Assembly (NCBI GenBank): GCA_905160935.1
Contig: CAJHZI010000190.1
Coordinates: forward strand, 961,501 to 1,025,500
Origin: Enchytraeus crypticus
Taxonomy: Eukaryota > Annelida > Clitellata > Enchytraeida > Enchytraeidae
Length of the DNA stretch: 64,000 bases
Reading direction: 5' to 3'
Shown: in pieces, positions 36,701-49,300 of the stretch
How positions within the stretch are numbered: the first letter of the stretch is position 1
How the letters are laid out: each line of letters starts with the position of its first letter
Notes under the pieces: model-generated
The model's input: the letters and a program-made list of their open reading frames with translations, nothing else
Told to the model about the DNA's origin: nothing
Database searches by the model: none
Position numbers and translations under genes: made by a program

Positions 36701-37153
36701 TTTGCCCACCCAGCCTGAATTCTACTAGTAACCTCCTTTTCCAACTCCCATTATCCTCTATTACAGATCCCAAATACTTAAGATCTGTTACACTCCATAG
36801 CTTCACCCCTTGTCTTATTACTCAATATCAGTTTTTCACTCACACTTCCTTCTACTCTCCAATTGCTCCGGTTTTTCCTTATTCACCCTCATTCCTTTAC
36901 TTTCCAATGCCCCTCTCTCGCGTATATAAGTGTTACTACTCTTACTACTGTTAAATAATTAAATACCTTTTGAGTAATAGGCATCATTTAATATTTTGTT
37001 TATAAATATGTATATTTTACAATTTAATACTTTCTAAGAGTAGCTTTCCGTATTTTACTTTCACATGATACACATAATAGTTCACTGTTAAGACTTGTTT
37101 TGAATACTAGAATTTGGCTTAATGTATTCTATGCGGGCTTACATAGGACAATA

Positions 37154-37193
<40 letters not shown>

Positions 37194-37231
37194 AATTATA
37201 CATACAGGTGTATACTGTAGATGTAAATATA

Positions 37232-37262
<31 letters not shown>

Positions 37263-39882
37263 AACTATAGCATCGGTAAGACAAACATCAACTCTTAGCA
37301 GAATTGTAACTACATATAACTTTCATTAGTATCAATGCCTCACCCCTCCCCCCTCGATTTGTCCATTTGTACAATGTTATACTTGATCTAGAGAAAGGCT
37401 GATTATTTAATTTCAGCTTGTCCTAGCATTTTTACAATTCTCTTCAAAACGTAGGCTTCACACTTTGACCGTATTCACACTGTTGGACTCTCAATAAGGT
37501 TTTGGACATGAACGTTAGGTAACATACCTAACTAAAATTGCAGCCCTTGCCTCATTCCTGAAAAATATATATTTTTTATTTATCCAATTAAAAGAAGTAA
37601 TTACAATTAGCATTTTTGTTTTAATATTTTAAATTTAATTTCTTTATTTTTTAAATATTACATTTTTTAAGTGCAAAAGAGGTAGTCTTTACCAAAATCA
37701 ATGGGGGATTGATTCCCAAAATCCCCCCCCCCCGGCTGCGCCCCTTCGGCGAATAATTGCAATGCAAATGAGTGTGATACTTTATTAGGAGTGTATTGAA
37801 AATTGCTGCCCAGGACCCGAATACGTCTTTGGTTCTGAACGGAATGATGATCGGATTGGCTGGACTTAAGATCGCTGTCGCTATCTGGGGCTGTGTGCTC
37901 GGTGCTAAAGTCATCTGCTGTCGATCTATCGAGCACAACCGGGTAACTTTTTAAGTGATTCATTGAATAATAATCGAAGAATGGATTGGCAAAGTATATA
38001 AATTTACCGTCAATTCGTCGACGTTTTAAGTGTTAAGTTAAATAGTGTATCTCTGTTTTTAACTACTAAACTCTCAGTATGATTTTTTATTTCTATAATA
38101 CGACGTATTATTTAAAACTTTCTTGGTTAGTATCCTATACACTATCCAATAGCAGGATATTCCGTTTTTAAAACAAAATTAAGTAAACTTGCATTGGAGT
38201 GAAATGATCCACTATTTGATATCATTCACTTTTTAATGCCACATAACCGTTAGGCAGTATAATTCATTTTTCGTTTAACCAGTTCGGTAAAAATCCGAGA
38301 TATTACTCTCAGATCAGCGCTGCCGGGAATTGAACCCACGAGAGTGCAATTCATTTCAGTATCTATCATTTAGAATTACAAGGGGTGCCTGACGTCTCTA
38401 ACCATTCGCGCTATCGAGACATTCTTATTTTACTGTTAGTAAAGTTTCACTTGTTAAATTTCCCAAATTGGTTTACTAATGGAATAATTCATCTTTTCCT
38501 CGAAATTAATGAACAGTTTGATCTCACACTATCTCTAATGCTCTGCTAATTGGCAGAATCAAGGTACATATTCATACTCACAAAAATTATAATCCCTTCA
38601 CAAAAGCCTATGCCTTATCCATACCCTATGTAGCCTAAAGCTGAGGGAAAAGACTTCTGAAGTGGTTTACCGTTTCCTTACTCTTTTTTAATTTGTCGCC
38701 TCTTGCGGCTGCGGCAAGCGCAGTTAACTGTTGGTATATTCTTGGGTGCCCCAGACAGAACACGCTCACGATAAAGAACTTTTCATAGCTGGCGCTATTT
38801 ATTCAAATATTTAAAGACGAGTAGTAAATTTGATATTTTAATGCGTACACAATTCGTGGATGATTTTTGCTCTTACTTTTGCAGTTTATGAATTCAGGGC
38901 AGATGATCGTTTACGAAAATGCAAACTATCCTAACTTTGCTTATCCAGGTAAGCTATAGAGTGATTTAAGATTTAAATACGGATAAATATATATTTGAAT
39001 TTAAGTATAAATAGTTTGAAATTGTAAAGGTGCATTAATAAGAATAAGATATTGGAATAAAAATCAAAGCTAACAGCTAAAAAGCTAATGTTAACGTCAG
39101 TTTCCTCACTTGAAAGCGATGTCAGTGACGGGCGAGGCCAGGATTTGAATCCCGCACATACTGATCCGCGGTCGAATATCTTACCGACAACGCCACTCGC
39201 TCCAGCCAATAAGCAAACTTAATTTTGTAGCAAAATTTTATACAAACTAAAATTATGCTACAAATTTAACTTGTGTAAAGTATAGCTGTTCTTATTTCGC
39301 TTATTTCGTTTGAAACGCATTGAAACGGCGCCACAAAGCTACAGTTTAAAGTCCAATAATATGTTAATACCTATTAATAGATATTAATATAATGTATAGC
39401 CATATTATTGTATAGAATATTATCCTAAACAATATTATAATATTATGCAGGAATCCGCATTAGCCAAAGTGCCGCTGAAAAAGACAGCATTGAATCGCTG
39501 GAGAGCAATAGGTAGTTGCTGTCAAAGAATTATTTACATTATTAGAAAAATAATAATAATAATTAGCATTATTATTTTATTATTATTATTATTATTATTC
39601 TCTCTCTCTCTCTTAGTTCACTGCTTACTGGCAGGTCCACAGTACATAACGCCTCCACTTTTCTCTGTCTTCCGCCTTTCTCTTCATTTTCACATATGAG
39701 TGGGTCTTTAGATAATCTAACATACCTAATCTCGGCCTGCCCCTGCCTCTTTTTCCTTCCATTCTACCTTCTATAATCTCCTTTAATAGACCTTCCCCCC
39801 TTAGAATGTGTCCTATCCATCTCTTCTTCATATTTCTTAATACATTTATCAACTGTCTATCTGTGCCAACTCTCTCCAGGAC

Positions 39883-39964
<82 letters not shown>

Positions 39965-39985
39965 TATTATTATTATTATTATTAC

Positions 39986-40061
<76 letters not shown>

Positions 40062-41340
40062 AAAAGACTGAGAATATTGTTATAGGTCAAGAGTTCCTAA
40101 TTCATTTGAATATGGCAACAATATGCAAAGGGGGCTGCTGAGATTGATAGATTACTGATTTTGCAGTACAATAGACTTAAAATTTAACATTCTTTTTCTA
40201 ATTGGATGGCGATTTAAGTCACTGCTTTGCATTAACAGAGAACGGTATTAGTTAATAACGTGGTTCACACATGGTTCACGTGTGGTTCACGTGTGGTTCA
40301 CGTGTGGTTCACGTGTGGTTCACGTGTGGTTCACGAGTGGTTCACGAGTGGTTCACGTGTGGTTCACGTGTGGTTTACGTGTGGTTCACGAGTGGTTCAC
40401 GTGTGGTTTCCGTGTGGTTCACGTATGGTTCATGTGTGGTTCATGTGTGGTTCACGAGTGGTTCACGTGTGTTCACGTGTAGTTCACGAGTGGTTCACGA
40501 GTGGTTCAAGCGTGGTTCACGTGTGGTTCACGTGTAGTTCACGTGTGGTTCACGTGTGGTGCACGAGTGGTTCAAGTGGTTCACGAGTGGTTTACGTGTG
40601 GCTCACGAGTGGTTCACGTGTGGTTCACGTGTGGTTCACGTGTAGTTCACGTGTGGTTCACGTGTGGTGCACGAGTGGTTCAAGCGTGGTTCACGAGTGG
40701 TTTACGTGTGGTTCACGAGTGGTTCACGTGTGGTTCACGTGTGGTTCACGTGTAGTTCACGTGTGGTTCACGTGTGGTGCACGAGTGGTTCAAGCGTGGT
40801 TCACGAGTGGTTTACGTGTGGCTCACGAGTGGTTCACGTGTGGTTCACGTGTGGTTCACGTGTAGTTCACGTGTGGTTCACGTGTGGTGCACGAGTGGTT
40901 CAAGCGTGGTTCACGAGTGGTTCACGTGTGGTTCTACGAGTGGTTGACACGTAGTGAACATAGCGCAGCATGTTTTTGCAAGCGGCTGAAATTAAAACTG
41001 TGACGATTGTATTTGTTAATGTACATAAATGTAACGTACACAACATGTTGCTTATCTGTTGAATGTTGAATAATTGACTTTATATGGGTCCCTATAAGAG
41101 CCTAGTGCCTTGGGCTAACCCTGGTTTTTGCACTTATGCGCTATCCAATTATTTACATTACATTGTGTATTTGCTATGCAAAATCGAAATTTTAGTTAAA
41201 TAAATAAAATAATCTGTTGAATAGGATACCACGTTGCATATGGACAGGCCGCAATTGCTTCTCCTTACAACCATACAGCTGTCAGTTCTATCTCACAGAA
41301 TGGATTCTACACACAACCAGTTTCACAGGTGAAGGTTTAG
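33705..41340 (+). CDS. MS4A/CD20-like four-span membrane protein, gene B (complete, 262 aa)
   Basis: Exons: 33705-33992, 34515-34571, 35985-36119, 37814-37942, 38885-38948, 41225-41340 (stop TAG 41338). Exons 1-4 join in phase 0, exon 5 to 6 in phase 1; the sum is 789 bases. ATG 33705 follows an in-frame TAA six codons upstream. TM1 about 51-74, TM2 about 83-108 (GIWGGAL then FIVTGGFGISAA), TM3 about 116-143, TM4 about 171-195 (AVAIWGCVLGAKVICC). The second outer loop has Cys148 and Cys158, as in CD20-type proteins. The cytosolic tail is rich in tyrosine, including IVYENANYPNFAYPG. MS4A proteins are plasma-membrane proteins, often linked to receptor or calcium signalling in vertebrates; the role here is inference. 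Intron 2 holds LINE RT debris, intron 3 a LINE end, intron 4 a SINE-2, and intron 5 a SINE-1, a LINE end and the 11-bp minisatellite. AATAAA at 41560. Confidence 0.92.
34215..34925 (-). mobile_element. RTE-like LINE RT debris around gene B exon 2
   Basis: 34215-34385 and 34725-34925 correspond, in the same order, to the reverse transcriptase region at 42430-42710 (landmarks GGGACACTCTCATCAC, GTTAATCTTCATACCAT, GGCCTTTTCTGCATGTG). The coding frame is destroyed. Exon 2 of gene B (34515-34571) lies between the two pieces. Confidence 0.65.
35716..35755. repeat. Perfect 18-bp hairpin
   Basis: AACAATGATATTGGCGTC, loop GGAA, then the exact inverse. It lies in intron 2 of gene B and is unlike a terminator or tRNA context. 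Confidence 0.9.
36190..36930 (-). mobile_element. Non-LTR retrotransposon RT C-terminal region (two frames)
   Basis: Minus frames: 36744-36541 gives RIQAGWAKWRAASGGLSDRK, then LKGKFYSSVVWPVMMYGSECWA, the RT thumb region of RTE/BovB-like LINEs. 36501-36196 gives RWHGHIVKKADEDVVKRVWR, then GRPQLTWDAVIKKDMKNRGL and ends PTLVQLGFKGR, the element's C-terminus. A frameshift near 36520 separates them and more RT debris follows to 36930. It sits in intron 3 of gene B, antisense to the gene. Confidence 0.8.
37155..37262. repeat. (TA)n microsatellites
   Basis: Two TA runs (37155-37190 and 37236-37262) separated by 45 bp, in intron 3 of gene B. Confidence 0.9.
38201..38426 (-). repeat. SINE family 2, minus copy in intron 4 of gene B
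   Basis: Reverse complement carries the A-box-like head TGTCTCGATAGCGCGAATGG, the B-box GTGGGTTCAATTCCCGGCAG and the body up to ATATCAAATAGTGGATC. Full-length. Confidence 0.8.
38540..38775 (+). repeat. Dispersed repeat family R4
   Basis: Begins CTCTGCTAATTGGCAGAATC (counterpart of ACTGCCAAGTGGCAGGTTCA elsewhere), includes CCTTATCCATACCCTATGTA and GAAGTGGTTTACCGTTTCC, and ends at CGCCTCTTGCGG ... CCCCAGACAGAACACG. The last part is shared with R3. It ends about 110 bp before gene B exon 5. Confidence 0.7.
39077..39208 (-). repeat. SINE family 1 in intron 5 of gene B
   Basis: Full-length copy: reverse complement starts GGCTGGAGCGAGTGGCGTTG and has the B-box GGGATTCAAATCCTGGCC. Confidence 0.85.
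39596..39885 (-). mobile_element. RTE-like LINE 3' coding end
   Basis: The minus frame 39852-39625 is uninterrupted: MKKRWIGHILRGEGLLKEII, then EGRMEGKRGRGRPRLGMLDY. This is the clearest copy of the basic C-terminal tail. Downstream it ends in the GGACCTGCCAGTAAGCAGTG signature and (GA)n. 5'-truncated at the (TTA)n block. Confidence 0.8.
39883..40061. repeat. (TTA)n microsatellite, about 180 bp
   Basis: Almost pure ATT/TTA triplets with a few CTA interruptions. It generates poly-Tyr and poly-Ile open frames that are not genes. Confidence 0.97.
40258..40950. repeat. 11-bp minisatellite, about 60 copies, in intron 5 of gene B
   Basis: Head-to-tail GTGGTTCACGT (variants GTGGTTCACGA, GTGGTTTACGT, GTGGTGCACGA, GTAGTTCACGT, GTGGTTCAAGC). 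Because the unit has 11 bases and no stop in any phase, all three plus frames are open and each reads the same Val-His-Val-Trp-Phe-Thr-style peptide. There is a higher-order pattern: a block of variants recurs about every 121-132 bp (40560, 40670, 40780, 40890). Confidence 0.95.
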
Positions 41341-41570
41341 CCTTGGAAATCTTTTCATGGTTAACTCTTCATACTAGATACAGAGCTGCGCTGTCTGAGA
41401 CAGCCTATTAACAACATTGTACGGGAAAACGAATCATTATTCAATAGCATTTAAGAGTAAATTAACCGAATTACGTCAAGACTTATCGAATCCAGCTTCG
41501 AAATTAAAGTATATAAGTGCGATATTTCAAACAATACAATATATCATCATTAGATTATTAATAAAAGAAT

Positions 41571-41868
41571 ATCGATGCTGCACTATCAGTGCAGTACTAC
41601 TGGTGCTGTAGGCCTACTATCGGTGCTGTACTGTCGGTTCTGTACTATCGGTGCACCACTATCGGTGCTGTACTATCGGCGCTATACGATTGATGCTGAA
41701 CTATCGGTGCTGAACTATCGGTGCCGAACTATCGGTGCTGTACTACCGGTGCTGTGCTATCGGTGTTTTACTATCGGTGATGTACTATCGGTGATGTACT
41801 GTAGGTGATGTACTGTACTATCGGTACTGTACTATCGGTTCTGTACTATCGGTGATGTAATATCGGTA
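41571..41868. repeat. ~14-bp minisatellite just downstream of gene B
   Basis: About 20 imperfect copies of CTATCGGTGCTGTA and variants (GGTGATGTA, GGTTCTGTA). It begins some 10 bp after an AATAAA (41560), so it may lie just past, or within, the 3' end of the gene B transcript. Confidence 0.9.
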
Positions 41869-41989
41869 CTAACCTTATAAGTTCTTGGTAATTATTATTA
41901 CATAACTTAAATATGAAACATCATTGTAATTACAAGAATTTGTTATTCTCAGTACCAAAAATATTTTTCAAATCCTTTGAATATATTTC

Positions 41990-43016
41990 ATATTCTCTCT
42001 CTCTTAGTGCACTGCCTACTGGCAGGTCCATGGTATATAACGCCTTCACTCTTCTCTGTCTTCCGCCTTCCTCTTCATTTCCACATATGAGTGGGTCTTT
42101 AAATCATCTAACATATCTCGGTCTGCCCCTGCCTCTTTTTCCTTCCATTCTACCTTCTATGACCTCTTTTAATAGACCTTCCCCCTTAGAATGTGTCCTA
42201 TCCAACTCTTCTTTCTACTTATTAATATATTTATCAACTGTCTATCTATTTATCAACTGTCTATCTGTTCCAACTCTCTCTAGAACTTCCTCATTTGTAG
42301 CCATTTTAGTCCAACTAATCATCTCCATTCTTCTCCAAACCCACATTTCCAATGCCTCCAGTTCCTAATATCTTCCTTCCTTAAGGTCCATGTTTCACAA
42401 CCATAAAATAGCGTGGTCCAAACCAAAGTTTTCACTATCTTTATCTTTGTATCTTTCTTCAGACTTTTTGTTAATAGTTCTTTTCTATTACAAAAGGCCG
42501 CTTTTGCTTGTGCAATCCTGCTGCATATTTCAGTCTCACATTTCCCGTCATCGGTTATAGTATGACCCAAGTATTTGAAACTCCTTACCTGTTCCAATGT
42601 AGTACCATTTATTATGATATTAACTTCACCTTTATTATTGGACACTCTCATAACCTTGGTCTTTTTTATATTAATCTTCATGCCGTATCATTCAGCCTAT
42701 CCATTATCTTCTGCAGTCTAATCTCGCTGCCCGCTACCATCTCTTGGTCATCTGCAAATCGTATATCTTGTAACAATTTCCCTCCTACTTTTATTCCTTC
42801 TTCCATGTCTTCTATGGCTTCCTCCATCATTGCCTCAGCGTAAATGTTAAACAGCAGCGGCGAAATGCTGCAACCTTGTCTTACTCCACGTCCTATTTCG
42901 CCTTCCTCGGACCGAACTCCCGGATTTTGGATCGCACCGTTTTTGGACCCCAAACCCTGCTCATCGGATTGATTTGGTACCACAGTGCTCAATGTTGTCA
43001 CTGACGACAGTAGCAC
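41990..43016 (-). mobile_element. RTE/BovB-like LINE, RT domain and 3' end (largest copy, broken)
   Basis: Minus strand: 43016-42678 encodes RGVRQGCSISPLLFNIYAEA and IRFADDQEMVAGSE (RT motifs 4 and 5 with catalytic ADD). A frame change near 42680 leads to 42681-42319, MKINIKKTKVM, SFKYLGHTITDDG and VWTTLFYGCETWTLRKEDIR (RT motifs 6-7 and thumb). Then frameshifted tail sequence runs to the CTGCCTACTGGCAGGTCCAT signature and (GA)n at about 41995. Endonuclease and N-terminal RT are missing. GVRQGC..SP and the YGCETWTL thumb point to the RTE/BovB group of non-LTR elements. It lies between genes B and C. Confidence 0.85.
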
Positions 43017-43075
43017 TCTAATTTTATTGTTGTTGCTGTTCTTCTTCTGAGTATTCTTGTTGGATTTTGAATACT

Positions 43076-43178
43076 GCTCTTTGATTCATGTAGAAGTTCA
43101 AAATTAGTCTTCTATCTCTCCAGTCAATTCCTAGAGAGATCGAAGACTAATGTTGAACTTGTACATGAATCAAAGAGC
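43076..43178. repeat. 45-bp near-perfect hairpin
   Basis: Arms 43076-43120 and 43134-43178 are inverse copies with 3 mismatches in 45; loop 13 bases. Outer ends GCTCTTTGATTCATGT. No protein. It lies 3' of gene C, 60 bp from the LINE. It may be a foldback duplication, a tiny MITE, or the stem of a small-RNA precursor. Confidence 0.85.
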
Positions 43179-43373
43179 AAATAATTCATATTATTAAGTT
43201 AACATTTTAATAATATTAAAAGATAATATATTAATCCTCAACAGTGTTTGTTATAGCTGCGTGAATTAATTTATTAGTTTGATTAGTATTACTACAGTAT
43301 CACAGTCTGATATAATTCCACTTATGTTTTTGATTTATCCTCTTCTTTACATTAACATTTTGTATGAAGTGGA

Positions 43374-46300
43374 TTACCAGGGCTTGACATTCACTTGTGA
43401 ACCAGGCAGAACATATGGTCCGGTCACATTCGATTCATAGGCAGCAGTCACTGCCACTGGATCTTCATAGGTTGACCTGGTTTCAAAAATTATATAAATT
43501 ACATGTTGCATTTATTTTCCCCGTATTGTGTCCGGGTTACTTGAATAATAGACCAACCGTGCAAATATGCACGTGTGAGAAGGCGACATAAAAACTAGAT
43601 CCAAACCAGAGACAGAAAGAGGATTCGGTTGGTGAGCGCATAGTCTCTAGAAAGAGAGGACTAGAGATAGTCTATTCGTATTCCGACCCTGGTTAAACTG
43701 GGATTGATGATGATGATGATGATGATAATGATTATGATTGCATGGCAAATACTTTAATAAATTTAGTTACATAGTTTCATTTACAGAATTTTTTAATGTG
43801 GGTTTAACGTCAAGGTCAGAAACCTGAAGGGATTATCTTCAAGACGTCAGGTAACCGAAGTAACATGAATGGTGAATGTCCGAGATTTTACTATCTGATC
43901 ATCTCCACTGGGAATTGATGCTTGGATCTTAGGAACGGCCATTTGAAACTTCATGACGTTATCTAACACGCTTACACACTGAGTCACCAAGACAATCACC
44001 CTTTCATCCACCAAGACATTCACAATTCAGTCATTTGCAGAATATTCATTCTATCTGATTATATAGGCCTTTCTGTAGCTTCCAGCTTCATATCTAAACT
44101 GGCTATTCCGCGAACTTCGTTAAAGAATTAGTTTAGTCACTATCATTTTCACCAGATTCACATAGTCTGAACTGAAAATACAGAATAGAATTTATTTTGG
44201 AGTGGCACGGTACTGAAGGGGATTTTTAAGTGTAGACAGTTCCTCTCGTCCTTGTCAATAGAAATTCATAATTTAGAAGCCATGGGATATCTCTGAGAAG
44301 AAAGTTCAGCCTAATAAATGATCACAATGTTAAACGGTTATAGACTGAGACCGTTACAAGTTGCTAAGTTATTCGACTGCGGATCAGTAGATGCACTATT
44401 CAAATCCAGTATTCACCCGTCATTGATATGTTTTCTAGACCGGAAACTGACGTTAAACTTGACATTAACTTTCAGAAGTAACACAAAAGCGCCCACACAC
44501 CACGATTGTGCACGTCAGGAGCGTTTTGATGCTCAACGCCAAGCACTTGATCAGTGGCCACGAACTGAATCTAAACAACAAACAAGAAGCAACATACAAA
44601 ATCTATTATAGCGTCTTTAAATTTATGATATTGAAATCATCTTATGTCTACAGAGCTCTGTCACAGAAACATGCTTTCACAAATTTCAACGGATCGCGGG
44701 GGGATGTATCTCCCCATCACTTGAAAACTTCCTTTGATTTCTTGGCAAACTCAAAAATTTTTACATTTTTACTTAAATTTTCTTGGGGGGAAGCCGGGAA
44801 TTTTCTCCGTCAATGGTTTCTGACTTCCCCAAAATTTTTGAAAAATTAACCTTCCTATTCATTATTTATCCACCTCACCCCTCACAGGTAATAATAGTGA
44901 CGTCACGTTCGTCTATATTGCTGGAAGTAAGAAAAGCCCTAACTGAAACGCTGTACATTATACAGTGTAGTATATTGCCGACAGTTCTACTGGGGCATTT
45001 TAATTGACCTTGAGATCTTGGAAAGTTTAAGGTAATGACAGACATATGCTTAAAATTTTGTAAAACAAACTATTGTATAATTTGTATATCAACACAGTAT
45101 GTTCGGTAACTACTATAGTATTGCTTTTTCAGTTCATTATGCTATCAAATGTTATCAATTTGAAGACATTACTAACAATAATGCTTCAGGTTCTGGGGGA
45201 TTTTGTCCCCAGAGCCCCTAGTAGGCCCCCTTCTTCAGCTTGCGCTTGATTTATATTTTTCTGGTGCATTGACCGTCACCCTCCCCCCACTGGTCTCTAC
45301 ATCAATTCCAACACTACCCGAAACTTGCGTCGTGTATCAGTTTATTGGAATCAGTTTACAATTTATTGTTATTAGTCATTTGATGACAGTCAGCTATTTA
45401 CTGTCACAGTCAGCTGGTGACTGAGTTGAAAAGCAGCTAAAAATACTATATATTATAATCAATCTTTTAAGATCTATAATACATAATAAGCCCCAACTAC
45501 CAGCCCTCTAATTTATTCACTAGAAGACGCTGGGCCCCGGGCCCCCACCAGTCAAATCCGGCCCTGGAAATAATGAATTTCATAATATAGAGTTGGATTT
45601 ATTGGACTTCAATCTCAATTTTTATTTCAATTTTAATAAGAACACCTAAAAGGGTCATTTGACCCTGTTCAGTTCACATATAAAACATACAAACAAACAA
45701 ATGTATCCGGAAAAAACACAGACTTAAATTTGTTTGAAAGTTGGACATAAATAAGTTCTAATAGTTTCACTATCTTTCGGACTTCATCCTTGGGTCCTTT
45801 GCGATGGAAATTTGCACATTTCAAAGGAAAATGATTAAATTTCTCAAAGATTAATCCACAGAAAGAAATCCGTTGCATTTTGAATTTGAAGTGGTTAAAA
45901 CGGCAGTGAGTGTTCTACTTCAACTTCTTTATCAAATTCGAGCCGTCGTTAATTATAATACTATAAATGCTTCCTAGCATTTCTTGAGGATGGGTCTCAC
46001 GGAAGGTCCTAGTGTACACTACACAGATTAGAGTCAAAGTTTCCAATTATATTCAAGATCCTATAATTAATTAATCTGTGAAACATCTAGGAATCTCAAA
46101 CGCAAAGGTCCGAATTCATTCTGTTACAGAACATATTAACTTTTTAAACTTTTTAAAGTTTTAAGACTATAGCATAATTATTGCGATAGAGCAAAGTTAG
46201 AGTGGCTGCGTTTGATTGAATGGAATGCCTTTTTTAGTGAGGTAATTAATATAATGTGAGTTTATTTACCTCATTGGAAGTTTTAGAACTGCAACAACTG

Positions 46301-49300
46301 CACAGAACTTTCCCAGCTACCACGCTGCCCCATATGGCGAATCCGCACTCTAGTATAGCAAAAAGCACCATTAGTCCGTGCATGGCAAGAATAGCTTCCG
46401 GATGACCCTGAACAATCAACTTGTGATTTTAATGAAAGTAAAACACGTATAAATTCGCTGTCTAACAAGAGAATTACACAGTATTATTCATCAATATTGT
46501 TCATCGATGGAAATATGCGTAAAATAAATAGTATTTTTCTCTCAACTCCTCTCTGTCTTCCGTTTTCTCTTCTTGTACACATACGAGCGTATCTTTAAAT
46601 CGCCAAACATTATATGCCATTATTCTTGGAGATTCTGCTTATGCGGAGGTGAGCCCCTACGCCTTCCTCAGCTTCGACCAACATTGACTGGTCAGGGGCG
46701 TCAGTCCCTGAGAAAATATCCTGTCTACCCAATAAATAGTAAATAAATAGATAGGCACTAGATAATGTCTTTAGCGGCCGAAACCTCAATGGAATATGTC
46801 GGCCGAGGTATTATTATGAGTTACAGTAAGATCAAGAAAGAAAAATATTCCTATAACAAGTGCATATATAAGTAATTTACATTTGTTCTAGTCATTTACA
46901 TGTTATCTATTTACCTACAAATTTTGCCACTAATTAGACTTTTCTACGAAGATCGTCCATACTTATGTAATTATATAGTGACTACCCAATCTGTAATTAC
47001 ATTGATAAAAACGACAAAAAATGTAATGTGTGAATGGAATGAGGTTCTTTAAGTGATTGATTACATAAGTAATTAAATGATCGTGAAAAGAAAAATTTAA
47101 ATTAAGGGATTAAAGTTGTTGCTATGAAGATCAAACATATGAAACAGGAGCTAGACGCCTCTGACCGTACTACCGCGGTAATGGTTTTAATTTTTCGGAC
47201 TACCGCGGTAATGGTTTTAGTTCTGCTACCACGGTAATGGAGATCAAGTTGCACTTTTACCGCCGTGCGTGTCATAAGTTATTTAGGTGGTGAAAGGTTC
47301 CAAGTGCGCTAACAAAATTAATACAAAGAATTTCAAAGGTCTATGTAAGCAATAGCACACTGTTATTGTTTGATCGCGCTTTATCTACATTCATTATTGA
47401 CTTGTTCCTTATTTGTTCTGTTGTGGAATATTCAATGAAAATATTTCAACTCAATAAAAACATTCCACTAATTAAAAAATTTAATTTAACATAATTTTAC
47501 AATAATTTATCATATAAAATCAGCACATACAAAGCGGTAATGGGTTTAATCTCTACGTGACTCATAGAACGGATCCACAGTTTAACTTTTACCGAGGTGT
47601 AGCGTGGTGACGGGTTCTTTTAGGAACGGGCCGGAGGGGAGGTGTCGTCCTCTATTGTTAATACTTCAGTCTTCTTCTTCAGTGCACTGCCAAGTGGCAG
47701 GTTCAAGGTACATATTCATACTCAAAGTCTGCCTTCTCCCTCCATAAGAGCACTCCTTAGATCAACAAGTTAATCCCTTCACCAAGTCTATTCCTTATCC
47801 ATACCTTATGTAGCCTATAGCCTGGGAAAAATATGGCTTCTGAGGTGGTTTCTCGTTTCCTTCCTCAGTTAGATGGATTAATTACCATTAATCCTGGGGG
47901 AAATTATTTCATGGTGAGGTGGGTCCCCTCTTGCCATCCTCAGCTCCTGCTTTAGCCGCCTCTTACGTACGCGCAGCAGATTGTTTTCGGTTGCCCTATA
48001 TTCCGCGGTGGTCCAAACACACCCGAGCACAATACGGCACAACTCAGTCAATATACCTTATAGCAAATTTTAAATCTTATAGCAAATATCTGATATCGAT
48101 ATCTAATAAAATATAAATATCTAATATAAGATCTAGCCAATATCAAATATAATATCTTATAGACATCGCTGACATCGCTTTCGAATGAGTAAACTACATT
48201 AACATTAGCTTTAGCTCTTTAGCAGTATGAATATCGTTTATTTTATTCGTTTATTTGTTTATTTTATTATTTACTTAGATACATCAAAAAGAGTGTGAAA
48301 ACATTGCAAAATGCACACTTATAGTATTATGTACTTAATAAAAATTCAATTACTCAAAATATGCAAATCATTTCATCAATATGGATTTAGCGTCCCGTTC
48401 CTCGCCTAAATGTTATGTCAGTGGCAAACAAAACGAGTGAAATATGTCCATCATTCAACAATGTTATATAATAATAAAAAAATTAAATCATACAAAATAT
48501 TTGGTCAAATAGTGCTGAAAGTATTTTTTAAATGAAATGTATAGATTTTATTTATAATATATTAACACTATATTAGTTCAATCAGCAGTTTCCTTGCACT
48601 AGCATACTTACTCTACAGTTATGATGTCCAAGGTAATTATAGCAATCCTCCGCTCTAAGTCTAATACCCGCAACTGCCGTGCCAAATACACCTCCATCGA
48701 GAAGTATTGAGACCAAACAAAATATGAAATAGGTCATCACCTACAATCAAATAGGCAACGATGAATCCGGCTTGATTTTGTCTCAATAGTGCTCGATGTT
48801 GTCATTGATGACTGTAGCACTTTAATTGTTGTTGTTGTTGTTGTTGAATTGATCTTGCTTGAACAATGGTCACTTTACTTCAACAATTATTGTATTGCTT
48901 GAGCAATGATTGCTTTACTTGAACAATGAAATTATTTTACTTCAACAGCGGTTGGCTGACTTATGTAATAATTATTTCTACTAGAACAATGGCTATTTTT
49001 ATTAGATTAATTGTTTGTTTTGTTTCTGCAGGCATTTATTTAGTTATCATTTTACAGTTAAACAAAAATAATAATATTGAAATTATATACTAATTATACA
49101 TTATAAACTGATTATAAGCTCAATCGATATAGCATACTGGGTAAATATGCTTAATAGTTAAGAAAAGTTACCTATTATATATTAGTTTCTCTATTTGTCA
49201 ACTCAATGACTTTATTACATTACTTTTCTGGTCAATTGGTCTTATTGCATGGCAATACATGCCAACAGATTACAGTCACATGCAGTCTACGCTCAGTTCA

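Noticed and set aside
37651..37963. Minus-strand frames over gene B exon 4
   Set aside because: Antisense to the well supported TM4 exon and contain a C-run.
39806..40090. Poly-Tyr and poly-Ile open frames
   Set aside because: Direct consequence of the (TTA)n microsatellite.
40260..40954. Five overlapping long open frames of Val-His-Val-Trp-Phe-Thr repeats
   Set aside because: Produced by a stop-free 11-bp tandem repeat that reads alike in every plus frame; it sits between exons 5 and 6 of gene B.
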